Assembly (NCBI GenBank): GCA_017439345.1
Contig: JAFSJJ010000035.1
Coordinates: forward strand, 16,522-80,521
Length of the DNA stretch: 64,000 nucleotides
Source: Synergistaceae bacterium
GTDB taxonomy: Bacteria > Synergistota > Synergistia > Synergistales > Aminobacteriaceae
Direction of reading: 5' to 3'
Shown here: positions 53,415 through 62,057 of the stretch, piece after piece
How the letters are laid out: the number at the start of each line of letters is the position of its first letter
Position numbering within the stretch: position 1 is the stretch's first letter
Notes under the pieces: generated by a model
What the model saw: the letters and a program-made list of their open reading frames with translations, nothing else
What the model was told of the DNA's origin: nothing
The model's database searches: none
Position numbers and translations under genes: made by a program

Positions 53415-56400
53415 ACGAGCATTAATATAACTCAGTGCCTCACTTTCACCGGACTCAATTGCAAGCTCAACACACTTCACACATAAATTAATTAACTCTT
53501 CAGATTTACGGCGCAGAGTAAACGACTCCTGAACTTTGAGGGCTATTTTATTCTGGGTGTCGTAATCAAGAACAGGCACAATAACTTTTGCTATATCTTC
53601 AGGTCTCCAATGTTTTATAACCGCACCGTTTGAAGCTCTCTCTGCTTGAAGCTGTACAACCTGCGAATTCAATACCAGCGCAAGATAATCCGGAATAATT
53701 TCATTAACGTCATTAACTCTCAAATGAAGCAATGCACCTGACGTAACGGCCTGCATGTCTTCACGCACTTTGTAAGCAATGCCGATACTTCCATCCTTCG
53801 ACAGCAATATAGTATCTTTCTTAGGATAGAGCTTCTCAATGTCTGACACAATATTTACAGGTATCATGATAGAAGGCTGACTGATTCCCATTTTGCTGAC
53901 ATCGCTGACACGAATAAACGAGACTCCTTCAGTGCCGTAACATTCACTGCCCGGTTCAATTGATTTCGTTATGCTGACGAGTTCGCCGAGTCTCTTAGTG
54001 TGAAATGTCTCAAGCAAAGTAAATAACGCGTCATACTTCGGCATAAAGTACTCCGAGTCAAGCCTTCCGGTCATGAACACTTCAGAGAAAGATTTTATTG
54101 ATGTATTGCGCGAGTCCTGACTCATTGCGAACGGCAGGAGGTTTTGAGCCTGTGTGTAGAGTTCGTTAGCTCTCATCTTGGCATTGACGGATTCTTTGTA
54201 AAGAGTCTCTATTTGCGATTGAATCATTGTGATGTCAGGGACTTTTATAGCAAGTATCGCAGGCAGTGTTAAATGCGGTTGTACTGTCTGACTTGCAGAA
54301 CGTAATAATATACCGCGACCGTATGAGCTGTGAAGGAATGCCCATAAAAAGTATTTGTTCAGTCCATGTAAAGAGTCAGTCCTGAGAATGATTACATCAC
54401 GACTCGTAGCACACATAGGAAATTCTTCCGTAACGAGTCCGACCTTCGCAACAGTTCCGCCCTTCGCTATAACAATATCGCCGGGATATGCAATAGCCAT
54501 TGTTTTACTATTCTCGCGCAAGATTTTCATAGGCAGAAAAACTGTAGAGTCCGTAATGTTAATCAGACCGTTATTAATCTCGTTCACTCGTAAAAAAGGT
54601 ACGTTGCTTCTGTCATTGCTGTAATAATCTGCTACAGAAGGATAAAACGCACTGCAATCGAGTCTGCCTCCGTAATCTTTTATAGTTTTCGTTCCGATAG
54701 TGTTTAGCTTCTCTTGAAGGTATGTATTTCGCTTCGAGTAATATTCTGCGTCGAGTCTTCCGGAAGAAAGCACAGAATTTAACATCACTTCGCTAGCTTC
54801 AAGCCCACTCATCAAAGCATTATATTTCGACTCACTAAATGATGAATGGGCATCAACGAAAAAACTTAAATGCTCCCTCTTTGCGAACTCGATAAAAGCC
54901 TCTGCGATTCCGTCCTGAGTCCTGCCTTCATGGTTAAATAAATCATGATCGACTATGAAGTGTTTATGTTCGTCAAGTTTAAAGCTCCCGTCAGAATTCT
55001 TAACGTAAACTTTATCGCCTGAGTTATCTTTTCCCGGTCTCTGCATTGTAGCAAAAAATATCGGGTAGTCATCGACTCGAGGGCATAAATCATCGTCCCA
55101 TTTCTGAACGAGTAACACAGAAGTCTTTGTCCCTGTGTGAGGCTTGAAGACGTTCACATGAAGTCCGATAACTGCAAGAATTCTACAGCGTTCACTTATA
55201 AAATCGCGTATGTATTTGTCGCTTGAGTTGTTAAAGCGTCCCTGCGGTAAGATTATAGCCATTCGTCCGCCTGGCTTGAGAAATTGCAGATTGCGTTCAA
55301 TGAATAAAATATCTCGTCCCACTTTAGATTGATACTTGCCTTTAGAGTCTTTGCCGAGTTCGTACTGAGTGATAATCTCTCTCTGTTGAATATCGCCTGC
55401 AAACGGAGGGTTAGCCATGACTATATCGAAGTTAAAAAATTTGTTCTCGTTTCTTACAGCACGTAAAGCCCGCAGCAACTTCCAGCCGTCGTTATAAATG
55501 TCTATCCAGTCTTCGGATTTGGTCATCTCGTCCCAGTGAGTATAATCAAGAGTATTCAAATGCATAACGTTTGTATGTCCGTCGCCTGCAATTAAATTCA
55601 GGGTCCTTGCAACACGTACGGCGTTCTCGTCGAAGTCTATAGCAAAAACTTTATCGCGCACATAGTCTTCACACTCAGGGGGCTTTGCTTCGGCAGTGAA
55701 TAAATGGCTTTGTTCGATTCCCTTTTCAGCGAGAATCTTTTTCCAAACGTAAAACATAGTATGAACAGGGAATCCGCACGAACCTGCAGCAGTGTCTATC
55801 ATGCTCTCGGATTTGCCGGGGTTGAGCATTCTAACGCACATATCAATCACGTAACGGGGCGTAAAGAATTGTCCCTTCTCTCCTTTAGAAGATTTATTCA
55901 TGAGGTATTCAAAAGCGTCATCGATAACGTCAAGATTTGAGTTAAATAATTTCACGTCTTGAAGTGATGACACACAGACAGCGAGATGAGAAGGAGTCAG
56001 AGCAATTTTTTCATTGTCAGGGAAGACTCCGGGCCATTTAGCTTTTGCCTTGTCAAAGAGTGCCTGAATGTTTTTCTTGAGGTCGTCGTCAGTGTCTCCG
56101 TAATTTCTGAATTCTAGGGCGCGTGCTTTATCACGAGTGCTTTGAAGTTCGTCATAAAGTTTCGTGTATATCAGCTTGAAGACTTCCTCAAAGGCATTGA
56201 CTCCGGCAGCTGCAAGAACTTCGTCCTCCATGTCCTGAATTAGAGCTTTAAGAGATATTTTGCTGTTGAGTAATTTATCTTTCGCAATCAAGTCTGCGAT
56301 GTACCAGCGTTCTATTAATATATCGCGTAATTTTTGCGTTGAATTCGGAATGTCAGGGATCTGCTCGAAATAATTCGGGTCTTTGCGGTGGTAGTATAAA

Positions 56401-56831
56401 ATCTGTTCGCCGTTAGTCCACACTCCGATTAGTGCTCCGGTTGCGTTGCAGTATGATTTGAGCTGTCCTTTGCCTTCGAGTAATTTGGGCTTCTTGACTT
56501 CGACGATAATATATTCTGATTCAGGGTGATCGTGTTCGAATATAACTATATCAGCGCGCTTGACTTCCCGGCCGAAGTTTATACCGTGTTCGAGCCTTAT
56601 ATTTTCCCGTGAGTAGCCCTTAACATGGATTAAGTCATAAATATATAGCTGTCTTATTGCTTCTTCAGGTGTGAGTCTGATTTCTTTATCGCGGATTATG
56701 CATTTGATAAACGGGACTTCAACGCCTCGAACGTTCTTAATGTAAATGGAGTCTTCGAGATATTTTACTGCCTGACTCGTGAACACAGAACTTTTATACG
56801 TACTGCCTTTGAAAATTTCATCGAGCTTCAT
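53403..56831 (-). CDS. Single-chain restriction-modification-specificity enzyme (type IIG-like)
   Basis: The 1142-residue protein has three parts. The N-terminal HsdR_N-type nuclease has a PD-(D/E)xK site (Asp94 in ADIVIFE, then E-V-K at 111-113 in IIVEVKKP). The central N6-adenine methyltransferase has the HsdM-like QFFTPR (321-326), motif I DTAAGSCGF (346-354) and motif IV NPPF (474-477). The C-terminal HsdS-like part has two target-recognition domains (about 690-920 and 930-1142), each beginning with an LD-(A/S)-EY(Y/F) helix. No helicase domain is present, so cleavage near the site rather than DNA translocation is expected. Two recognition domains suggest a split target. No other hsd genes are adjacent. 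Confidence 0.92.
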   Translation of the reverse strand: MKLDEIFKGSTYKSSVFTSQAVKYLEDSIYIKNVRGVEVPFIKCIIRDKEIRLTPEEAIRQLYIYDLIHVKGYSRENIRLEHGINFGREVKRADIVIFEHDHPESEYIIVEVKKPKLLEGKGQLKSYCNATGALIGVWTNGEQILYYHRKDPNYFEQIPDIPNSTQKLRDILIERWYIADLIAKDKLLNSKISLKALIQDMEDEVLAAAGVNAFEEVFKLIYTKLYDELQSTRDKARALEFRNYGDTDDDLKKNIQALFDKAKAKWPGVFPDNEKIALTPSHLAVCVSSLQDVKLFNSNLDVIDDAFEYLMNKSSKGEKGQFFTPRYVIDMCVRMLNPGKSESMIDTAAGSCGFPVHTMFYVWKKILAEKGIEQSHLFTAEAKPPECEDYVRDKVFAIDFDENAVRVARTLNLIAGDGHTNVMHLNTLDYTHWDEMTKSEDWIDIYNDGWKLLRALRAVRNENKFFNFDIVMANPPFAGDIQQREIITQYELGKDSKGKYQSKVGRDILFIERNLQFLKPGGRMAIILPQGRFNNSSDKYIRDFISERCRILAVIGLHVNVFKPHTGTKTSVLLVQKWDDDLCPRVDDYPIFFATMQRPGKDNSGDKVYVKNSDGSFKLDEHKHFIVDHDLFNHEGRTQDGIAEAFIEFAKREHLSFFVDAHSSFSESKYNALMSGLEASEVMLNSVLSSGRLDAEYYSKRNTYLQEKLNTIGTKTIKDYGGRLDCSAFYPSVADYYSNDRSNVPFLRVNEINNGLINITDSTVFLPMKILRENSKTMAIAYPGDIVIAKGGTVAKVGLVTEEFPMCATSRDVIILRTDSLHGLNKYFLWAFLHSSYGRGILLRSASQTVQPHLTLPAILAIKVPDITMIQSQIETLYKESVNAKMRANELYTQAQNLLPFAMSQDSRNTSIKSFSEVFMTGRLDSEYFMPKYDALFTLLETFHTKRLGELVSITKSIEPGSECYGTEGVSFIRVSDVSKMGISQPSIMIPVNIVSDIEKLYPKKDTILLSKDGSIGIAYKVREDMQAVTSGALLHLRVNDVNEIIPDYLALVLNSQVVQLQAERASNGAVIKHWRPEDIAKVIVPVLDYDTQNKIALKVQESFTLRRKSEELINLCVKCVELAIESGESEALSYINARLPQ

Positions 56832-56834
56832 AAT

Positions 56835-57311
56835 TTATTCTGCCTTCTTGATGTCCGCTTTGATTCCGTGAGTGAGTGCCAAGAGTCTCTCAGGTTCAAC
56901 GGGGAAAAATGCGTGATCAGTACCTGCTGCGCTCCAGACGATTTTATGAGTGAATAAATCTGAGTCAAGTACTGCCGGCAATTTCTCATCATATCCAATA
57001 GGAGGGACTCCGCCAACGTGAAAGCCGTAGCGTTCGAAGACTTCATCAGGTTCCATCATTCGGCCGCGTTTACCTCCCAGAGCAAGGGCAGCTTTCTTTG
57101 AGTCAACTTTATTAGCACCGCTCATTAAGACAAGGCAGGGTGTTTTCTTATCAAGGACGAAGATTAGACTCTTTAATATCTCAGCTTGAGGGACTCCGAT
57201 TGTGTTAGCAGCGTCTTCAACTGTGAATATAGTGCTTTGAACTATTTTTATCTCGATGTCGTCAGCGTTTAATTTATTCAGAGAGTCTTGAACTTTATCT
57301 ACAGGGTTCAT
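56835..57311 (-). CDS. YbaK/ProX-family aminoacyl-tRNA deacylase
   Basis: The 158-residue trans-editing protein has VEDAANTIGVPQAEILKSLIFVLDKKTPCLVLMSGANKVD (with the catalytic-type Lys), GKRGRMMEPDEVFERYGFHVGGVPPIGY (GGVPP loop) and VWSAAGTDHAFFPVEPERL. It hydrolyses mischarged tRNAs such as Cys- or Ala-tRNA(Pro). This may matter here because the short ProRS in this window lacks the INS editing domain. It is upstream of the restriction-modification gene by 3 bases. Confidence 0.93.
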   Translation of the reverse strand: MNPVDKVQDSLNKLNADDIEIKIVQSTIFTVEDAANTIGVPQAEILKSLIFVLDKKTPCLVLMSGANKVDSKKAALALGGKRGRMMEPDEVFERYGFHVGGVPPIGYDEKLPAVLDSDLFTHKIVWSAAGTDHAFFPVEPERLLALTHGIKADIKKAE

Positions 57312-57374
57312 GAGTGATTATGCTCCTTAAATTAAATAAAAGTTTGCAGAAATTCTAACATGATTAACAAATTA

Positions 57375-57392
57375 CGCCCTAAATGATATAAA
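57375..57392 (+). promoter_or_regulatory. Putative promoter of the pentose-phosphate cluster
   Basis: CGCCCTAAA (57375-57383) is followed by the extended -10 TGATATAAA (57384-57392), 58 bases before the transketolase start. The same CGCCCTAAA word precedes the flavoprotein reductase gene. Confidence 0.45.
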
Positions 57393-57449
57393 ATTAAGCA
57401 TTCCACAAAAAAATTTTTTACTCGAATATTTATTTACAAGGAGGAATAT

Positions 57450-59360
57450 TTGTTGTTAGCTTTAAATAATTTCCCGGTTGACGAACTCACAGCTTCTCAA
57501 GTTGCTGAACTCGAATCAGCTGCTAAACGTGCAAGAGTCGCTGCGTTGACAATGGTAACTGCGGCCAAGAGCGGACACCCTGCCGGAGCGTTCTCAAGTA
57601 TGGAAATGTTCTTAACTGTATTCGGAGTTGCGGACTTAACCCCGAAAAATTGCGACAGTTTAACCCGTGATTATGTCGTTGTCTCACACGGACATACTTC
57701 AGCCGGAGTCTATGCTGCGTTAAGTGAATGGGGCTTTGTTGACAGAGAAGAAGCAATGGCTCACTTCAGGAACTGCTACTCAGCGTTTCAGGGACACGTT
57801 ACCCGCGAAGTTCCCGGAATCGACTGGGGCACGGGCAATCTTGGCCAGGGACTCTCAGCAGGGGCAGGCTTTGCACTCGCACAACGCGCTAACGGTCATG
57901 AAGGCAGAGTCTATGTCCTCATGGGTGACGGCGGTCAGACTAAAGGACAGTTAGCAGAAGCAAGACGTATCGCAGTGAAAGAAAATTTAACAGGACTTAT
58001 TGCTCTTGTTGACTGGAATAATATTCAGATCTCAGGAGATCGCAATAAAGTCATGCCCTGTGATCTCGTAAAGCTCTGGAGTGCTGACGGCTGGGAAGTC
58101 GTAGAGGTCAACGGACATTCATTTAATGAAATCTACAAGGCTCTCAAGAACGCAGGCAAGAACGGTAAACCTACAGTATTACTTGCTCACACGATTATAG
58201 GCAAAGACGGACTCAACATGGAAGGCATTCCTGACTATCACGGAAAGCCCCCGGCACGAGACATGTACGACGCTATAATAAAACACTTGGGCGATGACCC
58301 TGCAATTCTTGATAAGGCTCTCGAGAGACGCAAGCAGACTCCTGAATACAGAGGACGCAAAGTTAATTATCCTGCTGCACCGGTTCTTGACACTGGCAAG
58401 GCGTTTGACTATGAAGGCGTGAAAGTCAGCGACAACAGAGGCGCATTCGGGAAAGCATTAGCAGACGTAGGCAAGTTGAATTATCATCAGGAAGGCAAGA
58501 CTCCGATTTTAGTATTCGACTGCGATTTGAAGCCGTCAGTTATGACAGGAGGCTTTGAGAAGGAATGCCCGGACAATTTCATTCAGTGCGGTATTCAAGA
58601 GCATTGCGTCGCTACTATGTCAGGTACGGCAAGCATTGCAGGTGTTGTATCAGTATGGGCTGATTTCGGAGTGTTCGGAATCGATGAAGTCTTCAACCAG
58701 CAGAGACTCAACGATATTAACCACGCAGGCAACAAGACTATTTTGACTCACGTAGGCTTAGATGTCGGAGAAGACGGCAAGACCCATCAATGTATCGATT
58801 ACGTAGGACTCTTGCATAACACTTTCGGATGGAAGCTCGTTGTACCTTGCGACCCTAACCAGACCGACAGGGCGACTCGATGGATGTTAGCTACTTCAGG
58901 TGATATTTGTCTCGCAGTAGGACGCAGCAAGATTGACGGCATGAAGGAATTCACAGGCTCTTACGAGTTCAAATACGGTGAAGCTGTCAAAGTCCGTGAA
59001 GGCAAAGACGGAAGCATTTTCGCACTGGGTTATATGGTTCAGAACGCTATCAAGGCAGCAGAGGCTCATAATCTCTCTGTTAATATTTACGCTGTATCAT
59101 CACCCCTTGCACCCGACATGAAGGCAATACGTGAAGCAGCAGCTCTCGGGCCGGTCCTCACTGTCGAAGATCATCACGTCAATACAGGAATGGGAGCAAT
59201 CATGTTAATCGAAGCAGCCAGGGCAGGTATAGCATTTAACAAAGTCAAGAATTTGGGCGTTGATCACTATGGAGCTTCGGGAACTTCTGACCAGGTAAGA
59301 GCAGAGATGAGACTTTCACCGGACGCAATTGCTGAAGAGTTCATCAAGTTACGAGGCTAA
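57450..59360 (+). CDS. tkt: Transketolase
   Basis: Thiamine-diphosphate enzyme of the non-oxidative pentose phosphate pathway, 636 residues in one chain. GDGG-type cofactor motif VLMGDGGQTKGQLAEARRIAVKENLTGLIALVDWNN is near residue 155; SGHPAGAFSSMEMF and SHGHTSAGVYAAL are in the first domain; GIQEHCVATMSGTASIAG, with the catalytic Glu, is in the pyrimidine domain. The start is TTG: AAGGAGG ends 5 bases before TTG 57450 and 8 bases before a second TTG (57453), which is equally plausible. It leads a cluster with an FGGY kinase, transaldolase and xylulokinase. Confidence 0.93.
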   Translation: MLLALNNFPVDELTASQVAELESAAKRARVAALTMVTAAKSGHPAGAFSSMEMFLTVFGVADLTPKNCDSLTRDYVVVSHGHTSAGVYAALSEWGFVDREEAMAHFRNCYSAFQGHVTREVPGIDWGTGNLGQGLSAGAGFALAQRANGHEGRVYVLMGDGGQTKGQLAEARRIAVKENLTGLIALVDWNNIQISGDRNKVMPCDLVKLWSADGWEVVEVNGHSFNEIYKALKNAGKNGKPTVLLAHTIIGKDGLNMEGIPDYHGKPPARDMYDAIIKHLGDDPAILDKALERRKQTPEYRGRKVNYPAAPVLDTGKAFDYEGVKVSDNRGAFGKALADVGKLNYHQEGKTPILVFDCDLKPSVMTGGFEKECPDNFIQCGIQEHCVATMSGTASIAGVVSVWADFGVFGIDEVFNQQRLNDINHAGNKTILTHVGLDVGEDGKTHQCIDYVGLLHNTFGWKLVVPCDPNQTDRATRWMLATSGDICLAVGRSKIDGMKEFTGSYEFKYGEAVKVREGKDGSIFALGYMVQNAIKAAEAHNLSVNIYAVSSPLAPDMKAIREAAALGPVLTVEDHHVNTGMGAIMLIEAARAGIAFNKVKNLGVDHYGASGTSDQVRAEMRLSPDAIAEEFIKLRG

Positions 59361-59363
59361 TTA

Positions 59364-60953
59364 ATGGACGCTAAAGAATTAATTTTATCCGGAAAAACTG
59401 CTCTTGGAATCGAATTCGGCTCAACGAGAATCAAAGGAGTTTTAATCGATTATGAAGGCCATGTTCTCGCTTCAGGCTGGCATGAGTGGGAAAATTCGCT
59501 CGTTAATGGCGTGTGGACTTACTCACTTGAAGAGGTTGACGAGGGCTTGAGGTCTTGCTACTCTGCGTTAAGAAAAGACGTTGAGGCAAAATATAACGTT
59601 ACACCTAAGACTTTTGGAGCTATAGGCATAAGCGCAATGATGCACGGTTATATAGCTCTCGACAAAGATGATAAACAGCTCGCACCGTTCCAGACTTGGA
59701 GAAACACTAATACGACTAAAGCAGCTGATACACTCACAGAATTATTTGATTTCAATATTCCGTTAAGATGGTCAGTAGCGCATTTATATCAAAGAATTCT
59801 TGACAAAGAGTCTCACGTTAAGAATATCGCAAGTGTGTTTACTCTGGCTGCGTACATGCATTATAAATTAACAGGCTGCAAAGTTATCGGAGTCGGCGAC
59901 GCTGCCGGAATGTTCCCGATTGACTCAGAAAAACTTGATTATGACTCAGATATGATTAGCAAGTTCGATAATCTGATTCGTGATACAGGACTCAAGCTCC
60001 GTGAAGTGTTCCCGAAAGTTCTTGTTGCTGGTGATGAGGCTGGTAATCTAACTCAAGAGGGCGCAAAGTTACTCGATGAGTCAGGCAATCTTGAGCCCGG
60101 AATTCCCCTATGTCCTCCCGAAGGCGACGCAGGCACAGGAATGACCGCTACTAATTCAGTTGCTCCCAGAACAGGAAATCTTTCAGCAGGAACAAGCACT
60201 TTTGCTATGATAGTCCTTGAGCATAAACTTTCGAAATTACATCGTGAAATCGATATGGTAACGACTCCTTCAGGCTTCCCAGTTGCAATGAGTCACGCTA
60301 ACAACGGAACGAGTGATTTAAATGCTTGGGTTAATATCTTTCATGAATTTTGCGATTTAATGGGAGTCAAAGCAGACATCGGCGAACTATTCACGAAATT
60401 ATATACTCACGCTCTCTCAGGCGATAAGGACTGCGGGGGACTCATGTCTTACGGGTATTATTCAGGTGAAAATATTACGTTCATCAACGAGGGCAGGCCG
60501 TTATTTGCAAGAATGCCTTCAAGTAATTTCACACTCGCTAATTTCATGAGAGCTCATCTTTACTCTTCAATCGGAGCAGTAAAATTAGGCATGGATATTT
60601 TGCTCAAGGACGAAGGAGTCAAACTTGATTTACTGATGGGTCACGGCGGATTATTCAAGACACCGTTAGTAATGCAGAAGTTCTTAGCCGCAGCAGTGAA
60701 CAGCCCGGTAAGCGTCATGGCTACAGCAAGTGAGGGCGGAGCATGGGGAATAGCTTTACTCGCAGCATATCTCGTTGACGGCAAGAGAACAGGCAAACTT
60801 GAGGATTATCTCAATCAGCGCGTCTTCAAAGGCTTAACAGGTGAAGCAGTCAACCCGGACCCTGAAGACGTGAAAGGCTTTGAGGAATTCACAAAACGTT
60901 ACGTAGCTGCACTCGAGGCAGAGAAAGCAGCAATAAATTCTATGAACTGGTAA
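59364..60953 (+). CDS. FGGY-family carbohydrate kinase
   Basis: The 529-residue sugar kinase has the N-terminal phosphate loop LGIEFGSTRIKGVLID (about 14-29), the substrate segment ISAMMHGYIALD, the ATP-domain DAGTGMTATNSVAPRTGNLSAGTSTFAMI and the C-terminal MGHGGLFKTPLVMQKFLAAAVNSPVSV. It differs clearly from the xylulokinase encoded at 62058 and is probably specific for another pentose, pentulose or polyol. It starts 3 bases after the transketolase stop. Confidence 0.88.
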   Translation: MDAKELILSGKTALGIEFGSTRIKGVLIDYEGHVLASGWHEWENSLVNGVWTYSLEEVDEGLRSCYSALRKDVEAKYNVTPKTFGAIGISAMMHGYIALDKDDKQLAPFQTWRNTNTTKAADTLTELFDFNIPLRWSVAHLYQRILDKESHVKNIASVFTLAAYMHYKLTGCKVIGVGDAAGMFPIDSEKLDYDSDMISKFDNLIRDTGLKLREVFPKVLVAGDEAGNLTQEGAKLLDESGNLEPGIPLCPPEGDAGTGMTATNSVAPRTGNLSAGTSTFAMIVLEHKLSKLHREIDMVTTPSGFPVAMSHANNGTSDLNAWVNIFHEFCDLMGVKADIGELFTKLYTHALSGDKDCGGLMSYGYYSGENITFINEGRPLFARMPSSNFTLANFMRAHLYSSIGAVKLGMDILLKDEGVKLDLLMGHGGLFKTPLVMQKFLAAAVNSPVSVMATASEGGAWGIALLAAYLVDGKRTGKLEDYLNQRVFKGLTGEAVNPDPEDVKGFEEFTKRYVAALEAEKAAINSMNW

Positions 60954-60965
60954 GGAGTTAATAAC

Positions 60966-62006
60966 ATGCACACAAGTATTCATGAAGTCTTTGATCTTGG
61001 CCAGAGCATTTGGCTTGACTACATCAGCCGTGATTTAATCGCTTCAGGAGGCCTTCAGGACTGGATCAACAAAGGCGTTGTCGGAGTTACTACTAATCCC
61101 TCAATATTTGAGAACGCTATAGCAAAGACTAAAGACTATGATGAGGAAATTGCTTCACTCGCTAAATCAGGAAAGTCAAGCGCAGAGATCTACGAGATAT
61201 TAACGCTTCAGGAAGTCGGGGCAGCAGCAGATATATTAAAGCCCATTTACGATAAGACATCAGGCAAAGACGGCTATGTTAGTCTCGAAGTCAACCCGTT
61301 AATCGCGTCTGATAAAGATACGACAATCAGCGAGGCCAAGAGATTATTTGCGTTGCTCAACCGTCCTAACGTCATGATTAAGATTCCTGCTACACCCGAA
61401 GGAATAGCAGCCCTCGAGGAGTGCATTGCGTCAGGAGTCAACGTGAATTCAACTCTGATTTTCTCTCATGAACAGTATGTGAACGTCGCAAAGGCTTTCA
61501 TAGCAGGTTCAAAGAGAGCAAAGGGCAAAGTTCCGGCTTCAGTAGCTTCTGTGTTCGTCAGTCGTGTTGATACAGCTGTAGATAAATTACTCGCCGAGCA
61601 TGGTAATACAGCACTCGCAGGAAAAATCGCAGTTGACGGCATTAAATTAATGTATCAGAGCTTCAAAGAGTTATTCGCAGGCATTGAACACAGGCAGCGT
61701 CCCCTATGGGCAAGTACAGGCACCAAGAACAAGGCATATAGCGATGTCGTTTACGTCGAGCAGATAATCGGCCCCGACACAGTTAATACAGTTCCTCCGG
61801 TTACCCTGAGCGCATTTGTTGATCACGGCAAGGCAGCATTAACACTCGAGGCAGGACTTGAGCAGGCAAAATCTGAATTGGCAGAACTTGCTTCACTCGG
61901 CATTGACATTAAGGCAGTGTGCGCTAAGTTACTCGCTGAGGGCTTGACGGCATTCAATAAGGCTTTCGAGTCGCTGATGGCAGCTATCGAAGTCAAAGCA
62001 AAATAA
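60966..62006 (+). CDS. tal: Transaldolase
   Basis: Moves a dihydroxyacetone unit between sugar phosphates. The 346-residue protein has GQSIWLDYISRDLI, GVVGVTTNPSIFENAI (TTNPS motif), VSLEVNPLIASD and the Schiff-base lysine in NVMIKIPATPEGI, then NVNSTLIFS and ASVFVSRVDTAVD. Length and motifs match the longer Tal/TIGR00876 type. AAGGAG lies 7 bases upstream of the ATG. It completes the non-oxidative branch with transketolase. Confidence 0.95.
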   Translation: MHTSIHEVFDLGQSIWLDYISRDLIASGGLQDWINKGVVGVTTNPSIFENAIAKTKDYDEEIASLAKSGKSSAEIYEILTLQEVGAAADILKPIYDKTSGKDGYVSLEVNPLIASDKDTTISEAKRLFALLNRPNVMIKIPATPEGIAALEECIASGVNVNSTLIFSHEQYVNVAKAFIAGSKRAKGKVPASVASVFVSRVDTAVDKLLAEHGNTALAGKIAVDGIKLMYQSFKELFAGIEHRQRPLWASTGTKNKAYSDVVYVEQIIGPDTVNTVPPVTLSAFVDHGKAALTLEAGLEQAKSELAELASLGIDIKAVCAKLLAEGLTAFNKAFESLMAAIEVKAK

Positions 62007-62021
62007 TTCACGAATTCTAAC

Positions 62022-62053
62022 AGGGAGGCTTAACGGCTTCCCTAATTTTTTAT
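62022..62053 (+). terminator. Terminator or attenuator between transaldolase and xylB
   Basis: AGGGAGGC pairs with GGCTTCCCT (one wobble) around TTAAC, followed by AATTTTTTATT. The only purine-rich ribosome-site-like sequence before xylB (GGGAGG, 62023-62028) is inside this stem, 29 bases from the xylB ATG. Confidence 0.75.
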
Positions 62054-62057
62054 TCAC

